A stretch of 64,000 bases of DNA from Marinilabilia sp964403175 (GTDB lineage: Bacteria; Bacteroidota; Bacteroidia; Bacteroidales; Marinilabiliaceae). Both the position numbers and the translations under genes were made by a program. The stretch lies in NCBI GenBank assembly GCA_964403175.1, contig CAYOFH010000001.1, positions 23,334 through 87,333 of the forward strand. Reading direction: 5' to 3'. Of this stretch, positions 37,926 through 46,388 are shown in pieces. How positions within the stretch are numbered: position 1 is the stretch's first letter; each line of letters opens with the position of its first letter. The notes below the pieces were generated by a model that did no database searches, was not told the origin of the DNA, and was given only the letters and a program-made list of their open reading frames with translations.

Positions 37926-38291
37926 ATGAAACTACACATTATTAGCCTCATACATGGAATCATCCTTATGATAATGGGAATCTGGTCGCACCTGTGGCCT
38001 GAATCACCGTCCCCGACAGCCCTTATTCCTGTTGTTTTCGGTGCTGCCATACTGGTACTAAACAAGGGAGTACGCAACTATCGCAAAGCAATCTCCAACA
38101 CGGTAATGGTGCTAACCTTTCTTGTTTTAATCGGATTAATATTTCCTTTGAGGGGTGCAATTGACCGGGGAGATACTCCGTCACTTATCCGGGTTATTAT
38201 CATGATGAGCGCATCACTAATTTCTTTATTTTTCCTGGCAAAAAGATTCATTAACGACCGCTTTAATCCAAACAAGGAACCAAAGTTTTAG
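37926..38291 (+). CDS. Small integral membrane protein, function unknown
   Basis: A 121-residue protein with four hydrophobic segments (about 3-19, 31-46, 57-74 and 86-106) and short charged loops including NKGVRNYRKA. The pattern suits a real inner-membrane protein, but I do not recognise the family. It stands alone between opposing genes, and its stop overlaps the end of the converging glycosyltransferase by 4 bases. Confidence 0.6.
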   Translation: MKLHIISLIHGIILMIMGIWSHLWPESPSPTALIPVVFGAAILVLNKGVRNYRKAISNTVMVLTFLVLIGLIFPLRGAIDRGDTPSLIRVIIMMSASLISLFFLAKRFINDRFNPNKEPKF

Positions 38292-39211
38292 ATATTTGGA
38301 TTTCTACCCGTTTTGTTTCTTAAACCATGCCATATTCCCAGCCAGTAATAAAAAAACAGGCTGGGATTTTTTTTGCGAATCACCCAAATCAACGTAACAG
38401 GAATGCTAATTATTTCCGACATCAGAAAGGATATTAACCCTCTTTTCAGCCCATACTCTTTAAAAAACAACACTTTGTTACGTCGCAAATAATAATACTC
38501 ACGGTAAATATCTTTTTTCTTCGCCCTGGTCCAGTCATGAAAGTGCCAGCAGACAGCCTTTCGTGTAACCATTGCCAAACGGTTTTGCCGGGAAAAACGA
38601 AAAAAGAAATCGCGTTCTTCACCATAAAGAAACAGATGCTCATTCCACAAATGCATATCACTAAAAATTTCGGTTCTGAGCATCATTGCCACCCCTGAGA
38701 GATAATCCACATCGGCTGAAACAGGCAATTGCCTGCAGGTTTGAAGTTTTTTTCCTGAATCGGGAGCTTTTTTTCTTCCTTTACTAAAATTCATATAAAG
38801 CCGAAAATTTTGCACCACTTTGTCACTTTTATTTTTAACTCCATCATAGATCAGAGGTCCACAAGCATCAACCCCGGGAAAAAATTGCAGGTGATTATAG
38901 AGATGTTTAAGAAAATCCTTATGAAGTTCCACGTCTGTATTAAGAATCACAACATAAGGCACCCCAAGTTCCAATGTTCGCCTGAGCAAACGATTATGGC
39001 CCCCCGCAAAACCAAGATTGCTACTATTCGGCAGAACCTCCCCCCGCGGAAACAATTCTTTAAATAAAACAGACGATTCCTCATTGTCGCTATTATCAAT
39101 GGCCACAACATGAAAATCAGTAAAGGTCTGTGCTTTCAGTGACTTTATCAATCCCGGAAGAAAACAGGAATCGTGATAAAAAACAAGTTGTATGACGATC
39201 TCAGGGCTCAT
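38288..39211 (-). CDS. GT2-family glycosyltransferase (rhamnosyltransferase-like)
   Basis: A 307-residue inverting transferase with a GT-A fold. VVAIDNSD near 35-42, NLGFAGGHN near 65-73 and the DxD-like NTD at 91-93 form the nucleotide-sugar site; LYGEERDFFFR near 196-206 carries the catalytic acidic pair. A hydrophobic stretch near 265-283 may anchor it to the inner membrane. Such proteins often add rhamnose or similar deoxysugars. It is the last gene of the upper polysaccharide block and begins 6 bases after the Wzy-like stop. Confidence 0.9.
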   Translation of the reverse strand: MSPEIVIQLVFYHDSCFLPGLIKSLKAQTFTDFHVVAIDNSDNEESSVLFKELFPRGEVLPNSSNLGFAGGHNRLLRRTLELGVPYVVILNTDVELHKDFLKHLYNHLQFFPGVDACGPLIYDGVKNKSDKVVQNFRLYMNFSKGRKKAPDSGKKLQTCRQLPVSADVDYLSGVAMMLRTEIFSDMHLWNEHLFLYGEERDFFFRFSRQNRLAMVTRKAVCWHFHDWTRAKKKDIYREYYYLRRNKVLFFKEYGLKRGLISFLMSEIISIPVTLIWVIRKKNPSLFFYYWLGIWHGLRNKTGRNPNI

Positions 39212-39217
39212 AAACAG

Positions 39218-40579
39218 TCAGGTTTTCCGGATTCGGTAAATCAGAGCAGCCAGTATCCCGGCATAAAGATTAATCAACAGGGTTCCGGTGGTCAACTCGT
39301 TAAACAGGTAATTAGGTTTAAAAAAGAATGTTTTAACCATCCAGGCAAATACAACAAAGAACATAGCAACATCCAGATCATTAAGTTCATAAATCCTTTT
39401 TTTTATCATTCTGAATGCTAGTAAAAGATACCGCCACATTTGTATATACAGCAAGCTGTAAATGGCCAGTCCGATGATCCCATACATTGCCAGATGTCCT
39501 GTTACCGGCAAGTCAGTAACTTCATAATCGGATGGATGAAACCTCAATGAAAAGAAATCAGAGAAACCGGCACCTGTTCCAAACCATGGCCGCTGATAAA
39601 TGAGAGCCAGATGGGCAGGCCACTGATTAACCAGTCTGCCCTCTACCACTCCGCTGGTATAGGCATCGCCGGTGATAAAAAGCCAAAGATCCGCGACCTG
39701 CCTCCAAACCAAACCGGGATATTCAGGAAAAACCGCCACCATAAGCAGGAACATGATAATACCCGGTCCTAAAAGCATGCCCAGCAACCCCCGAAAAGAA
39801 GCACGATAAAACCTGTAATATAAAAACAATGAGGCCACAACAAGTCCTGCCACATTAATATAACTACTCTTGGTCAGGGATAACAATACAGCCAGAAGCA
39901 TTAATATTGTGCCTGCGAAAAGAAGATTTCTATACCTAAAATCAATGCGCCGGGCGAAAACAAAAATTGATAGTGGGATCAGCATATCCGAAAGCCCGGA
40001 ACTAAACATCAGATAACGCAAAATACCTGTTCCCCGATAGCGCTCGGCCTGCCAAAGAGGCAGCAACTCCAGATTGGTGGTAACGGTAATGAAATACATC
40101 ACATATACCACCACGGAAGTAGTGACCAACACATTCACAAAAATTGCCAGATTACGCCGGGCCATAATAAATACAGGCACAATCAGGAGAAACCCGAAAA
40201 CTGTCATTCGCTCGCGAATAAGTACATACCGAAGGACATAACCCCATCCTTTTCCCGGTTGCAAGTATCCAAAAACAAACACATGATACAGGAAAAATAA
40301 AATCTGAACCCCTAATAGAATCTGAAACGGACTGAAGCCAAACATCCCGTGATGATTAACCCGCGAGGATAAAAGCGGCATAAAGGCCAGCATAAACAGG
40401 AAATCACGAAAATAAAAACCTCCAAGCGCTTCCTTACCAAAATAGATAGTCAAATGCCCTGTAGGATCGAACAAAAGAACAATCACTATCCAGAAAAAAT
40501 AATCGGGCCACCGGTTTACCAAAAGAAGTCCGGCACCGGTTACAGCCAACAATAACCCGATCAACAAAAACATACTCAT
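39218..40579 (-). CDS. wzy: O-antigen/capsule polymerase-like membrane protein (Wzy type)
   Basis: A 453-residue protein with about twelve hydrophobic segments and one large external loop near residues 305-360 containing GRLVNQWPAHLALIYQRPWF and GTGAGFSDFF. That loop, with its arginine and the PWFGTGAGF stretch, is typical of the Wzy/O-antigen ligase (WaaL) superfamily. Whether it polymerises or ligates cannot be decided from sequence, but an adjacent Wzx and initiating transferase favour polymerase. Its start overlaps the flippase stop by 4 bases (ATGA). Confidence 0.82.
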   Translation of the reverse strand: MSMFLLIGLLLAVTGAGLLLVNRWPDYFFWIVIVLLFDPTGHLTIYFGKEALGGFYFRDFLFMLAFMPLLSSRVNHHGMFGFSPFQILLGVQILFFLYHVFVFGYLQPGKGWGYVLRYVLIRERMTVFGFLLIVPVFIMARRNLAIFVNVLVTTSVVVYVMYFITVTTNLELLPLWQAERYRGTGILRYLMFSSGLSDMLIPLSIFVFARRIDFRYRNLLFAGTILMLLAVLLSLTKSSYINVAGLVVASLFLYYRFYRASFRGLLGMLLGPGIIMFLLMVAVFPEYPGLVWRQVADLWLFITGDAYTSGVVEGRLVNQWPAHLALIYQRPWFGTGAGFSDFFSLRFHPSDYEVTDLPVTGHLAMYGIIGLAIYSLLYIQMWRYLLLAFRMIKKRIYELNDLDVAMFFVVFAWMVKTFFFKPNYLFNELTTGTLLINLYAGILAALIYRIRKT

Positions 40580-42030
40580 CTATGGTGCGGTTTTATAATT
40601 TCAACGATGGCGACCAAATCATCCCATTTTAGTAATTTAAGCAAAAATGCGGTAGCTGTGATCACTCCCAGGGCTGCAAATCGGATTTCCCAGCCGGCCC
40701 CGCCGGGCCAGAATACTACAATAACTGAAGCTCCAAGTCCCAAAAAGAAAAAGAACATAATCCTGAAAAAAGGATAAGCAAGCGGAAAATACCTGGCTGC
40801 TACCCATACTTTTATCTGCCAGTAAACAACGAATGCTATAAGTGTGGCCAACCCGGCTCCTAACATTCCAAAGCGAGGCACAAGAAGAAAGTTAAGGGCA
40901 ATATTCAGCAAAGCTGTGAGTCCGGTAATCCAGGTAAAATGCCATGTTTTCTCAGCAAGTGAAATTCCCGGCCCCATGGTTTGATAAGATTGAGCGGCAA
41001 TATAGGAAAACACCAGAAAAGGTACAACTCTGGCTCCATTGGCATAATCGGGCGTTGCAACAAAAGGAATCAGCAGGTCTGCAAATACAGATAGTCCGGT
41101 GGAAAAGATAACTCCACCAGCCAGATACAACACAAAAATATCAACGGCCATTTTACGGGTTCGGGGTTTTTCCTTATTCTGCTCGCCATAATACGACTGA
41201 AAAAAAAGCACTCCGAAACTCATTTGCACTGCCATATTTAGCAACAACACCGGCTGTGAAAAAATAGCCCCGATAGAATAAAGCCCCACTTCATGCAAAT
41301 CATGATAATAGAGAAGAAAAAAACGATCACTGCTATTGTAAATCCAGGCAGCCAAACCGGCCCATATCAGTGGAAAACCATATCTCAATAAACGTTTGGC
41401 CCATTCCCGCGAAAAACGGAAGCTGTATTTTCGGTAGTTAAAAAGCCCAAATGAAAGTGCCACAACCAGCAAACTGCTGCCAACCCGGGCCCACATAGCT
41501 CCTTCCACCCCTTTCTTCAGCCATATTACCAGAGTTATCCCGAGTCCTATATTGACCAGTGATTTGAGAATAGTCATCAGATTATAACGCCAGGGCTGAC
41601 GAAAATAACGAAACAAATGTGACTGTTCACTCATCAGCAGATTTACCGGAACCAGCAAACTCAGCAAAACAATCAATGAACCATAATCAGGAGTATCAAA
41701 GAGAAGAAGAGATAATGAATCCTGAAAAAAAAGTATGGGAACCAGCCCAAGAAAAGAAATCAATCTAAGATAAAAAGCAGTAGACAGTACATCCCTCTTT
41801 TGGTTTTCAACAGCTTTAAAATAATAAAAACCTCCGGCCGACTCCAGACCTACAGATAAAAAGCCGCCCACAAGAGCGGCTGCAGTGCCCAGAGTCTCAA
41901 GCATTCCAAACTCACCCACACTTAACGCACGGGTATAGAAAGGCAATAAAAACAGTCCTATAAATTTCTTTAGACCATTCCCCAGACCGTAAACAAAAGT
42001 ATCCTTAACAAATGCCTTTTTCTCGCCCAT
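40576..42030 (-). CDS. wzx: Polysaccharide repeat-unit flippase (Wzx type)
   Basis: A 484-residue MOP-superfamily protein with fourteen predicted membrane segments. The N-terminus (KDTFVYGLGNGLKKFIGLFLLPFYTR) and YGFPLIWAGLAAWIYNSSDRFFLLYY near 215-240 are characteristic of polysaccharide flippases. It would move the undecaprenyl-linked repeat unit to the periplasmic face. It lies 16 bases after the initiating transferase and is coupled to the Wzy-like gene. Confidence 0.92.
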   Translation of the reverse strand: MGEKKAFVKDTFVYGLGNGLKKFIGLFLLPFYTRALSVGEFGMLETLGTAAALVGGFLSVGLESAGGFYYFKAVENQKRDVLSTAFYLRLISFLGLVPILFFQDSLSLLLFDTPDYGSLIVLLSLLVPVNLLMSEQSHLFRYFRQPWRYNLMTILKSLVNIGLGITLVIWLKKGVEGAMWARVGSSLLVVALSFGLFNYRKYSFRFSREWAKRLLRYGFPLIWAGLAAWIYNSSDRFFLLYYHDLHEVGLYSIGAIFSQPVLLLNMAVQMSFGVLFFQSYYGEQNKEKPRTRKMAVDIFVLYLAGGVIFSTGLSVFADLLIPFVATPDYANGARVVPFLVFSYIAAQSYQTMGPGISLAEKTWHFTWITGLTALLNIALNFLLVPRFGMLGAGLATLIAFVVYWQIKVWVAARYFPLAYPFFRIMFFFFLGLGASVIVVFWPGGAGWEIRFAALGVITATAFLLKLLKWDDLVAIVEIIKPHHR

Positions 42031-42046
42031 TCAGAGTTCTGTATTT

Positions 42047-43153
42047 CTATTTACTTCGGGCTCCGTGAAACAAAATATTTTTTAAAACCCGAAAGAAATA
42101 AACCAGATCGGTTCGCAGGGGAGCTTCCTGCCACTGCCGGATATAATGAACTTCCGACTCCTGAATTTCTTTAAGCGTAACAGGTAAATCAGCATAGAAT
42201 GGCGGAATTAAACCTGGTTTCACAGAAGTTCGCAACTTGACAACCTCCGGATCGTAAAGCGACAAGTACTGCTGACTAACGGGACGTACTCCCACGAGTT
42301 TTATTTCTCCTCTAAGCATGTTATAAATCATTGGTAACTCATCGAGCCAGAACTTGCGAAAAAAACCACCTAAAACAGTTACTCTTCTGTCATTCTTAAA
42401 TTTACCTTTTTCGCAAAGATTATTTCTTCGGTAAATATGCTCCTGAACATATTCACTGAAAGCCACCATCGTTCGAAACTTATAGATCCTGATTTTATTT
42501 CCGTTCCTTCCTATTCTGTCCAGCCCAAGCAGAAGACCATAACGTTCCCTTATTTGAGCAGGAGGCTCTGCTGTTTTGCGGGCAACCAGATAGTGGTGCC
42601 CGTTAATTTCTTCATCCCGGACGGTTTCGAAACCACAATAAGAAAGACGACCTACCATCTCATAATAAGACACAGGTCGGTTACGATTTGACGACAGGTC
42701 ATTAATCCATCTAATACCGGGAACTGTAGGAATAACCCGATAAAACAGGTAGTCAAAAAAATAAATTATATGACAAAGAAACCGTGGAAATATATTAAAA
42801 ATACGTTTCCGGCGCAAACGGGTGGTTTCCAGACAACAAACAAACTGCCCGTCATCCTCCAGCTTACGGTTTACACCGGCAAGAAAAGCACAAAGATCCG
42901 GCACGCTGTTTGCCGGCTGAAGATTTACAATATAACGATATTTAAAACGGGGCTGAACAGCAATATTGAAAGTATGTGAAGTTGAAACAACTAATGATTC
43001 GAGTGCCCCGGGATCGCCAAACCGGGAAATAAACCGGGAAACCGAATCTCCGGAATTCCTGGCTACAAGGTGCTGCACATCCACCTTCTCCCTCAGCTTT
43101 AGCTTTGGCGATGCATCCGGCGACACAACAGAATTCTCATAAATTTGAAACAT
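42047..43153 (-). CDS. Initiating sugar-phosphate transferase with an N-terminal methyltransferase-like domain
   Basis: A 368-residue protein in two parts. From about residue 205 it is a bacterial sugar transferase (polyprenyl-phosphate hexose-phosphate transferase): KFRTM at 225-229, DELP at 271-274, VGVRP at 287-291 and KPGLIPPF at 312-319. Residues 1 to about 195 are not the usual multi-span membrane domain. They resemble a reduced Rossmann/methyltransferase-like fold (VNLQPANSVPDLCAFLAGVN, then GFETVRDEEINGHHYLVARK), with one hydrophobic patch at 126-142. It should load the first sugar phosphate onto undecaprenyl phosphate. A similar architecture occurs in other Bacteroidota, to my recollection. 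Confidence 0.85.
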   Translation of the reverse strand: MFQIYENSVVSPDASPKLKLREKVDVQHLVARNSGDSVSRFISRFGDPGALESLVVSTSHTFNIAVQPRFKYRYIVNLQPANSVPDLCAFLAGVNRKLEDDGQFVCCLETTRLRRKRIFNIFPRFLCHIIYFFDYLFYRVIPTVPGIRWINDLSSNRNRPVSYYEMVGRLSYCGFETVRDEEINGHHYLVARKTAEPPAQIRERYGLLLGLDRIGRNGNKIRIYKFRTMVAFSEYVQEHIYRRNNLCEKGKFKNDRRVTVLGGFFRKFWLDELPMIYNMLRGEIKLVGVRPVSQQYLSLYDPEVVKLRTSVKPGLIPPFYADLPVTLKEIQESEVHYIRQWQEAPLRTDLVYFFRVLKNILFHGARSK

Positions 43154-43167
43154 AAGTCATCCCTGAT

Positions 43168-44163
43168 TTAGTTTTTATCAATACCTTCCTGCAAACGCCA
43201 ATCAATCAAAGCATCCAAACCGTCCTCCAGTGTATACTCAGCCATAAACCCCAACTGTTCTGAAGCTTTGCGAGTATCCCCGATACGGTTTTTCACCAGA
43301 CGTCGGTTATCATCTTCCGAATAAGGACGATACTCCACACGGAGTCCGGACTCTTTCAACCGTAAAATTGAGTCACAAAGTTCGCGGATCGTTGTTTGAA
43401 TTCCTGTTCCCACATTAAAAAACTCATCCGTTTCATCCGAAGCCAGTGCAAGCACATTTGCCCTGGCCACATCACGCACATAAACAAAATCATAAGCCTG
43501 AGAACCATCCCCGTTAATTACCGGAGATTCATTTCGGGCAATCTTATTCAGCATAACAGGAACCACTCCCGAATAAACGGCATTCTGATCCTGACGGGGA
43601 CCATAAACATTCATATACCTCAATCCCACATAATTTAAGCCATAGCGATCATAAAATGCCCGGCACATAGCTTCTCCGGAAATTTTCGTGGCCCCATAGA
43701 AATTACGGTTATTAAAAGGGTGTTCCTCATCCATAGGCACTTTTACGGCATCTCCGTAAACCGAGGCTGATGAAGAATATACCAACCGCTTAACTCCGTG
43801 CTTAGCACAAGCTTCAAGAACATTAAAGGTTCCGCCAATATTGACATCAAAAGCCGTACGGGGAAAATCCCGGCAATGCAAAAGCCACATAGCAGCCAAA
43901 TGAACCACATAATCAGCCTCTGCCACAGCATTATCCAGGATATCCACATCCCGTATATCTCCCCCATACTCAAATATATGGCAACGGGAATCCCGAAGAC
44001 TTTTGTCAATATTCTCCTGCTTTCCTCTCACAAAGTTGTCGTAAATCACCACTTCTCCCACCGGGTACTTCAGCAGTTCCTCCACCACAAAGCTTCCGAT
44101 AAAACCGGCCCCTCCAATTACAAGAATCTTTTTATCAGTTAGTTTTTGGTTGATGTGTTGCAT
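43168..44163 (-). CDS. NAD-dependent nucleotide-sugar epimerase/dehydratase
   Basis: A 331-residue extended SDR enzyme. The NAD loop is GGAGFIG at 17-23, the serine-rich strand SSSASVYG at 130-137 and the catalytic pair Tyr156/Lys160 in NFYGATK. The substrate region RYMNVYGPRQ is typical of UDP-glucose/GlcNAc 4-epimerase relatives. In this position it probably provides the sugar used by the adjacent initiating transferase. The exact substrate cannot be told from sequence. Confidence 0.9.
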   Translation of the reverse strand: MQHINQKLTDKKILVIGGAGFIGSFVVEELLKYPVGEVVIYDNFVRGKQENIDKSLRDSRCHIFEYGGDIRDVDILDNAVAEADYVVHLAAMWLLHCRDFPRTAFDVNIGGTFNVLEACAKHGVKRLVYSSSASVYGDAVKVPMDEEHPFNNRNFYGATKISGEAMCRAFYDRYGLNYVGLRYMNVYGPRQDQNAVYSGVVPVMLNKIARNESPVINGDGSQAYDFVYVRDVARANVLALASDETDEFFNVGTGIQTTIRELCDSILRLKESGLRVEYRPYSEDDNRRLVKNRIGDTRKASEQLGFMAEYTLEDGLDALIDWRLQEGIDKN

Positions 44164-44285
44164 TGGCTGTTGTATTTAGTAGTCAGGGTATAAGCGTTAG
44201 AGTATTGCTACAAAAAAGCTGAATGTGAATTTCTATGTTTCCATTTTTCAAATTACAAACGCACATTTCCAACAACATCTTTTAA

Positions 44286-45563
44286 TCAGTATTTTCCGTT
44301 AAAAAAATTTACAAGCCCGGGTAGCGGATCATCCAGTTCATCTACTCCGTTAATAAAATCAAAAGAAAGAGGCTCCATAAATTCACGGAAACTCATCTCT
44401 CCATCCTTCATTTTACGAATACCGGCTGCAATATCCCCCCAGGCCAGCCACCATCGGGGCCCGTATATCTGGACCGGCATTTCCGTCAGGAGTTTTCCCA
44501 TTGCATTCAGAATCGCACAATAGTTTAGATTAATACCACAGTGAGTAGCCAGAGATTGCGTCTTATAAAGCCGGGGATTCAGTTCCAGGAACATCAGTTT
44601 TTTCTGATCGCTATTGTAGATAAATTCCAGCTCACAACTCCCATAATAATCAATGTGATTAAGTAATTTTTCCGTCATCTCCAATCCCAGAGGGCATGGC
44701 TCACTCACGGAAAGTGCAGTACTGCCAAACTCACGGGTGGAACGCAACCTCCGTGACGAAAACAAGACCGGTTTCCTGCTTTTTCGATCCCTGTAAGCCC
44801 CTATACTGAACATTTTTTCCTTCCCTTCATCACTGACCTTCTCCTGCACCATAAACCCCGGCTCCAAATTCAATTCCTTTTTTACCTTAAGCAGTTCACC
44901 CCACGATCTAACTTCGAAAGCCTGCTTTCCGGTATCTGAAAATATCTTTTTACCCCGTCGCTCTTTTAACAATACCGGATAAGGCAAATCAGGTTCCGTC
45001 TTCCAAAAGGCTTCATCAGCAACCCAGGTATGTGGCATTTCCACCCCAGCTTCCCGGGCCAGTTCATATTGCCGGAATTTATCCATCAGCTGTTGCTGCT
45101 GATGATAATCCTGGTTAAAAACATATACTTCATTTAATTTTTCAAGTCCGAAGTGTATCATAGAATCCAGCAACCACTCAGCATCTCCCACTGTCAGCAC
45201 AGGAATTTTTCCTGCATCACGGATCTTCTGACCTGTCTGAAACACAAAGTCCCAAAAATCCTGTGATTGGGTTTTGTAATCGGGCGAAAGCACCGGGATG
45301 GCAAAACGAGAAAAAAAAGTGAGCGCCCGGGGTTCAGAATCCAGAACAACAGTCATTAATCCTTCTTTACCATGTCCGCGAACAATTGCCAGCTGATTGG
45401 CAAAAGCACCGTCAGTCAGAACCGGTACATAATTCTGACGTAGTCCTTTAATAGCCGTATGCATACCATCCGGATCCAAAGGAATAAGATTTCGGTAATC
45501 GGTCTGCATTTGCCCGATTTCACGGGAAAGAGATTGAAAAAAAGAATATGGTGAAGCGATCAT
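44286..45563 (-). CDS. ATP-grasp carboxylate-amine ligase-like protein
   Basis: A 425-residue protein with an N-terminal Rossmann-like part (VVLDSEPRALTFFSRFAIPVLSP) and an ATP-grasp domain from about 160. PVLLKERRGKKIF carries the ATP lysines, MVQEKVS the adenine-contact strand, and MFLELNPRLYKTQSLA the metal-binding Glu/Asn. Such enzymes join an amino acid to a carboxylate; within this locus it might add an amino acid to a uronic acid or to a lipid-linked sugar. It is the first gene of the upper polysaccharide block, 122 bases ahead of the epimerase. Confidence 0.82.
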   Translation of the reverse strand: MIASPYSFFQSLSREIGQMQTDYRNLIPLDPDGMHTAIKGLRQNYVPVLTDGAFANQLAIVRGHGKEGLMTVVLDSEPRALTFFSRFAIPVLSPDYKTQSQDFWDFVFQTGQKIRDAGKIPVLTVGDAEWLLDSMIHFGLEKLNEVYVFNQDYHQQQQLMDKFRQYELAREAGVEMPHTWVADEAFWKTEPDLPYPVLLKERRGKKIFSDTGKQAFEVRSWGELLKVKKELNLEPGFMVQEKVSDEGKEKMFSIGAYRDRKSRKPVLFSSRRLRSTREFGSTALSVSEPCPLGLEMTEKLLNHIDYYGSCELEFIYNSDQKKLMFLELNPRLYKTQSLATHCGINLNYCAILNAMGKLLTEMPVQIYGPRWWLAWGDIAAGIRKMKDGEMSFREFMEPLSFDFINGVDELDDPLPGLVNFFNGKY

Positions 45564-45883
45564 AGAATAAAAAGCTGCTGGTTAACCAACCTGAAAAATC
45601 AACGCGATCATTCAGGTTTACCTGTTTTTTCTTAAAAAATACATTTCCTCAACGGCTTTATCAACTACATTTTGGCTAACATCATGTAAGTAAGTATTAA
45701 ATGAGTGGAATGAACGATAAAGAGTTTTAGCCTAATCACCTGCAACTTTCTGCCATCAGATTTCAGACCGGTTAATGCTCATCAATTAAAAACAAAATGA
45801 GTCACCGCCGACCTTATTTATACCAGACTCAGATATGCGATGAAGCACCTTTGTTACAAATCCGTTAACAAGACAATATACAT

Positions 45884-45941
45884 TCAACTTAAAGTCAGAT
45901 CAAATTCAATTATAATTGAATTTAATATGACTTTAAGTTGA
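45884..45941. repeat. 58-bp near-perfect inverted repeat (hairpin or cruciform)
   Basis: Outer arms TCAACTTAAAGTCA (45884-45897) and TGACTTTAAGTTGA (45928-45941) are perfect complements. A perfect 22-bp palindrome sits at the centre (45902-45923), separated from the arms by the unpaired tetramers GATC and AATA. The right arm is also the first unit of the adjacent tandem repeat. No T-run follows, so it does not look like a simple terminator. Confidence 0.8.
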
Positions 45942-45971
45942 CTTTAGTATGACTTTAATATGACTTTAATA
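45928..45971 (+). repeat. Four tandem copies of an 11-bp unit
   Basis: Units are TGACTTTAAGT, TGACTTTAGTA, TGACTTTAATA and TGACTTTAATA, with no spacer between them. The first unit and three bases of the second form the right arm of the 58-bp hairpin. The inverted half-unit in the left arm gives a fifth site in opposite orientation. The layout resembles a row of protein-binding sites. Confidence 0.85.
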
Positions 45972-46124
45972 AAATTCTGATTCAAATCAGTTACCAATCA
46001 TATCCGGAGAACAATCGAACGAAGAATTAGAGCTTGCTGAAAAAGTAAGTTCGCTGGAATTTTCGGGAGAAGCAGGCTGGTAAGGAAAGTTAGCCGCAAT
46101 TTATGAACACCACGATAAATAAGA

Positions 46125-46222
46125 GTGCTAATCTCATAGATTTTTCTATGTCAAAAGATTTTGTATCATATGAGATTAGCACCCTGCTTCAGGAGGGTGT
46201 TTTAAATGGATCACAAACACCC
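46125..46222. repeat. Inverted-repeat cluster
   Basis: A 14-bp perfect inverted repeat (46125-46138 with 46169-46182, beginning GTGCTAATCTCATA) spans a 30-base spacer that contains a smaller CATAG/CTATG stem. It is followed by CACCCT/AGGGTG (46180-46199) and GGGTGTTT/AAACACCC (46195-46222). It could be the remains of a small mobile element or a structured RNA. Confidence 0.55.
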
Positions 46223-46321
46223 ATCTCAGCCCGCTTCAGCAGGCTTTCCCAGATGAAACGAGAATGGCAGTGTTTGCCTCAATAGTAAAAAAATCCTCAA
46301 AGGGGGAAGTAAAGATGTTAT

Positions 46322-46365
46322 AAAAAGAATAAGGGCTGTTTGATCAAACAGCCCTTATTCTTTTT
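46322..46365 (-). terminator. metK rho-independent terminator (bidirectional palindrome)
   Basis: A perfect 44-bp palindrome: 20-base arms (46322-46341 and 46346-46365) flank GATC, with AAGGGCTG/CAGCCCTT at the core and A/T-rich ends giving a T-run in both directions. It begins 24 bases after the metK stop on the minus strand. Confidence 0.92.
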
Positions 46366-46388
46366 AAATCTCTGATGAATTCTTCACA

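Larger units (their letters stand above)
45564..46388. other. 825-bp intergenic region rich in inverted and tandem repeats
   Basis: It lies between the ATP-grasp gene and metK, both on the minus strand. From left to right it holds AT-rich DNA, a 58-bp near-perfect hairpin merging into four 11-bp tandem repeats, a second inverted repeat with 14-bp arms, smaller nested hairpins up to about 46222, and the metK terminator. A 60-codon frame (46103-46285) crosses the repeats and is not convincing as a gene. Confidence 0.6.

Noticed and set aside
45884..45941. Terminator for the flanking genes
   Set aside because: The hairpin is AT-rich with no T-run and lies upstream, not downstream, of the ATP-grasp gene; metK already has a perfect terminator at 46322-46365.
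45928..45971. CRISPR array
   Set aside because: The 11-bp units are directly adjacent without spacers, and no cas gene is present.
46103..46285. 60-codon open frame between the ATP-grasp gene and metK
   Set aside because: It crosses the inverted-repeat cluster and its sequence follows the repeats; nothing suggests a protein.
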